Below the pieces are notes generated by a model. The model searched no databases. It saw nothing but the letters and a program-made list of their open reading frames with translations, and was not told where the DNA came from. The position numbers and the translations under genes are program-made. From assembly GCF_009674585.1 (NCBI RefSeq), contig NZ_WKJP01000001.1, positions 1,984,001-2,048,000 of the forward strand: a stretch of 64,000 nucleotides of DNA. The letters run 5' to 3'. Source of the DNA: Haloferax marinisediminis (GTDB taxonomy: Archaea; Halobacteriota; Halobacteria; Halobacteriales; Haloferacaceae). The number at the start of each line of letters is the position of its first letter. Position 1 is the first letter of the stretch. Below, piece after piece: positions 62,460 through 64,000 of this stretch.

Positions 62460-62480
62460 ACACGAGGTGAACGTATAATG
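62460..62480 (+). promoter_or_regulatory. Ribosome binding site of the aldolase gene
   Basis: GAGGTGA (62465-62471) is a good Shine-Dalgarno sequence eight bases before the ATG at 62478. It is unusual here because most genes look leaderless. It fixes the start and implies a 5' leader, with an upstream AGATTATTACC (about 62431-62441) as the likely promoter. Confidence 0.55.
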
Positions 62481-63470
62481 CCGTTCTACGGCGGGGAGGA
62501 ACTCGCCACTGTATACGACGAGGCGCTCGACGAAGGGTTCGGACTCATCGCGAGTAACGTCGCGGAACCGAACGTCATGATGGGTCTCATGGAGGGTGCC
62601 GACCGAATGAACTCGGACCTCCTGTTGCAACTCAGCGGTGGTGCCTGCAAGTTCGCCGGTAACGGTGACCCGGTTGCGGGCCTGAAAGCCATGGGGACGT
62701 ACATCGAGACTATCGCCGAGCAGTACGACATCGGCGTCTTCCTCAACATGGACCATCAGACGAACCTCGAGTTCATCGAACAACAGATAGAACTCGATAT
62801 CCCGTCGTCTATCATGATCGACGCCTCCCACGAACCGTTCGACGAGAACGTCGCGACGAGTCGTGAAGTCGTCGAGATGGTCGACGCCGCCGACTCCAAC
62901 ATCCTCATCGAGGCCGAACTCGGCCAAATCAAGGGTGTCGAAGACGAAATCGAGGCCGAAGAGGCGTTCTACACGGACCCCGAACAGGCCGTCGAGTTCG
63001 TCGATAAGACGGGCGCAGACCTGCTCGCCATCTCCGTCGGTACGCAACACGGCGTCGCCAAGGGCAAGGACCTCGAACTCCGTCCGGACCTCGCCCACGA
63101 CATCCGACAGGAGCTCAGAGACCACGGCCTCGACACGCCGCTCGTCCTCCACGGGTCTTCGGGCGTCCAACCCGACCAACTGCAGGAGATGCTCAAACAC
63201 GGCATCTGCAAGGTCAACAAGGACACGCGCTACCAGTACGAGTACACGCGCACCGCCTACGACCTCTACCGTGAGACTCCCGAAGCCATCGTCCCGCCGG
63301 AAGGCGTCGAGGACGCTCGTGACACGTTCTTCAACGAGACCGAGTGGTCGCCAGACAAATCGGTGTTCGACCCTCGTGTCGTCGGCCGCGACATCCGCGA
63401 GCGCATCGCAGACGTTCACGCTGGCCTGACGGAAGTCTCCGGCAGCGCCGGGCAGACGCTGTTCAAGTAA
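62478..63470 (+). CDS. fba: Class II fructose-bisphosphate aldolase
   Basis: This 330-residue zinc enzyme cleaves fructose 1,6-bisphosphate or forms it from dihydroxyacetone phosphate and glyceraldehyde 3-phosphate. Marks are L-N-M-D-H-Q-T-N near residue 92 (catalytic Asp and zinc His), I-D-A-S-H-E-P near 114, E-A-E-L-G-Q-I-K near 145, S-V-G-T-Q-H-G near 190 and L-H-G-S-S-G near 221. It links the glycerol and dihydroxyacetone routes to hexose metabolism, and sits downstream of pfkB-ptsI on the same strand. Confidence 0.94.
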   Translation: MPFYGGEELATVYDEALDEGFGLIASNVAEPNVMMGLMEGADRMNSDLLLQLSGGACKFAGNGDPVAGLKAMGTYIETIAEQYDIGVFLNMDHQTNLEFIEQQIELDIPSSIMIDASHEPFDENVATSREVVEMVDAADSNILIEAELGQIKGVEDEIEAEEAFYTDPEQAVEFVDKTGADLLAISVGTQHGVAKGKDLELRPDLAHDIRQELRDHGLDTPLVLHGSSGVQPDQLQEMLKHGICKVNKDTRYQYEYTRTAYDLYRETPEAIVPPEGVEDARDTFFNETEWSPDKSVFDPRVVGRDIRERIADVHAGLTEVSGSAGQTLFK

Positions 63471-63616
63471 CGCCACGTCGTTCCAGTTGGCGGCACCCGG
63501 TCCGCCGTCTCTTTTCGTGCAGTTCGACTTGTCGCTGATTCGCCTCTCGTCTCCTCGCTGGTCGACTGACGTGACTTCCCCAGTCGCTTAAGGTGTCACA
63601 TAGCGTGAGAGTAGGT

Positions 63617-63766
63617 ATGCCACAAGTGCACCTCGACGACGCGACAGTCGAGCGACTCGACAACCTCCGAGAAGAAGACGAAGACTACGACGAGCTCATC
63701 AACGAACTGATGAACATCTACGAAGCGAGCGAGCGGACGATGTTCCACAGTGGCGACGAGTACTGA
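63617..63766 (+). CDS. DUF7557-type small protein (49 aa)
   Basis: The 49-residue acidic protein starts M-P-Q-V-H-L-D-D-A-T-V-E-R-L-D and ends F-H-S-G-D-E-Y. The opening strand-helix pattern is that of short ribbon-helix-helix proteins. It recurs in haloarchaeal genomes and is often grouped as DUF7557. No partner toxin is next to it. Confidence 0.75.
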   Translation: MPQVHLDDATVERLDNLREEDEDYDELINELMNIYEASERTMFHSGDEY

Positions 63767-63814
63767 GTCGGACGCCCCGCAAACTCGTCGACGTCTCGTC
63801 GTGCGACTGGTGTG

Positions 63815-64000
63815 TTACTCCTGATATGCGACTCTGACCTGTTCCCACTTACCTTTCGTTTCGAGGTGTTCCTGGAGCGCGTCCGCGTAGGCTTGCGTGA
63901 GTCGCTCTGCGTCTTCCAGCTTCTCTTGTTGACTCTGTTTGCCACCGTCGCCGAGGCCGAGCGCCCCTTTGATCGAGTCGACGATGCCGCCGCCGGACGA
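63815..64000 (-). CDS. Hypothetical protein, start beyond the right edge
   Basis: The 3' part of a minus-strand gene ends in TAA at 63815-63817. The visible 61 residues read S-S-G-G-G-I-V-D-S-I-K-G-A-L-G-L-G near the edge and end W-E-Q-V-R-V-A-Y-Q-E, with a charged helical middle (K-L-E-D-A-E-R-L-T-Q). Third positions are GC-rich. The family cannot be named from this part. Confidence 0.7.
   Translation of the reverse strand, partial: SSGGGIVDSIKGALGLGDGGKQSQQEKLEDAERLTQAYADALQEHLETKGKWEQVRVAYQE

Noticed and set aside
1-64000. CRISPR arrays, transposons, integrases or rRNA/tRNA genes
   Set aside because: No regularly spaced repeats, transposase or integrase motifs, or complete tRNA folds were seen on either strand by reading. 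A tRNA scan and a repeat search would be the decisive tests.

Overview
The window is chromosomal DNA from a halophilic archaeon, most likely Haloferax or a close relative in the Halobacteria. The proteins are strongly acidic, the GC content is high with GC-rich third codon positions, and many genes start within a few bases of the expected transcription start, about 25-30 bp after a TATA box. Three gene blocks parallel well-known Haloferax volcanii loci: glycerol/dihydroxyacetone use, agl N-glycosylation, and ilv-leu next to glpR-pfkB. No tRNA or rRNA gene, CRISPR array, transposase or clear replication origin was found.

Layout. 1-13.9 kb: housekeeping and uncharacterised genes, including a UPF0212 protein, an HTH-CBS regulator, a cytochrome P450, purM, a TraB-M50 membrane pair, glycerate 2-kinase, small regulators and two Tat lipoproteins. 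13.9-17.4 kb: ileS behind a leader with two small open reading frames. 17.5-27.3 kb: dhaKLM, HPr, a putative glycerol transporter, glpK and glpABC. These take in glycerol and dihydroxyacetone and feed dihydroxyacetone phosphate into central metabolism. 27.6-31.1 kb: an Orc1/Cdc6-like ATPase, phosphoglycolate phosphatase, cutA, a HEWD protein, a methyltransferase and a zinc-ribbon protein. 31.2-47.3 kb: the N-glycosylation island from a DUF368 transporter and aglM through aglB to aglJ. Its middle holds two alkaline-phosphatase/sulfatase-fold proteins, a helical-barrel protein, a flippase and an O-acetyltransferase. 47.3-49.8 kb: small conserved unknowns. 50.2-58.6 kb: branched-chain amino acid genes leuA and ilvB-ilvN-ilvC-(unknown)-leuC-leuD-leuB, mostly with overlapping ends. 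58.8-63.5 kb: glpR-pfkB, ptsI and a class II aldolase.

How the genes work together. Enzyme I (ptsI) lies about 40 kb from the only HPr and DhaM in the window. Together they can pass phosphate from PEP through EI, HPr, DhaM and DhaL to dihydroxyacetone on DhaK. The fructose-specific PTS genes that accompany EI in H. volcanii are absent between pfkB and ptsI.

Most striking observation. ilvB and ileS share an unusual leader. Each begins with a leaderless short frame whose end is rich in the amino acids relevant to the downstream gene: L-I-I-V before ilvB and I-I before ileS, both with tandem rare ATT codons. A GC hairpin overlaps the stop codon. A second histidine-rich frame follows with a shared Y-R-P-Q-T motif and overlaps the start of the downstream frame. 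This looks like ribosome-mediated attenuation in an archaeon. In addition, leuA has no in-frame start codon for its conserved N-terminus, which points to a one-base frameshift or a recoding event.
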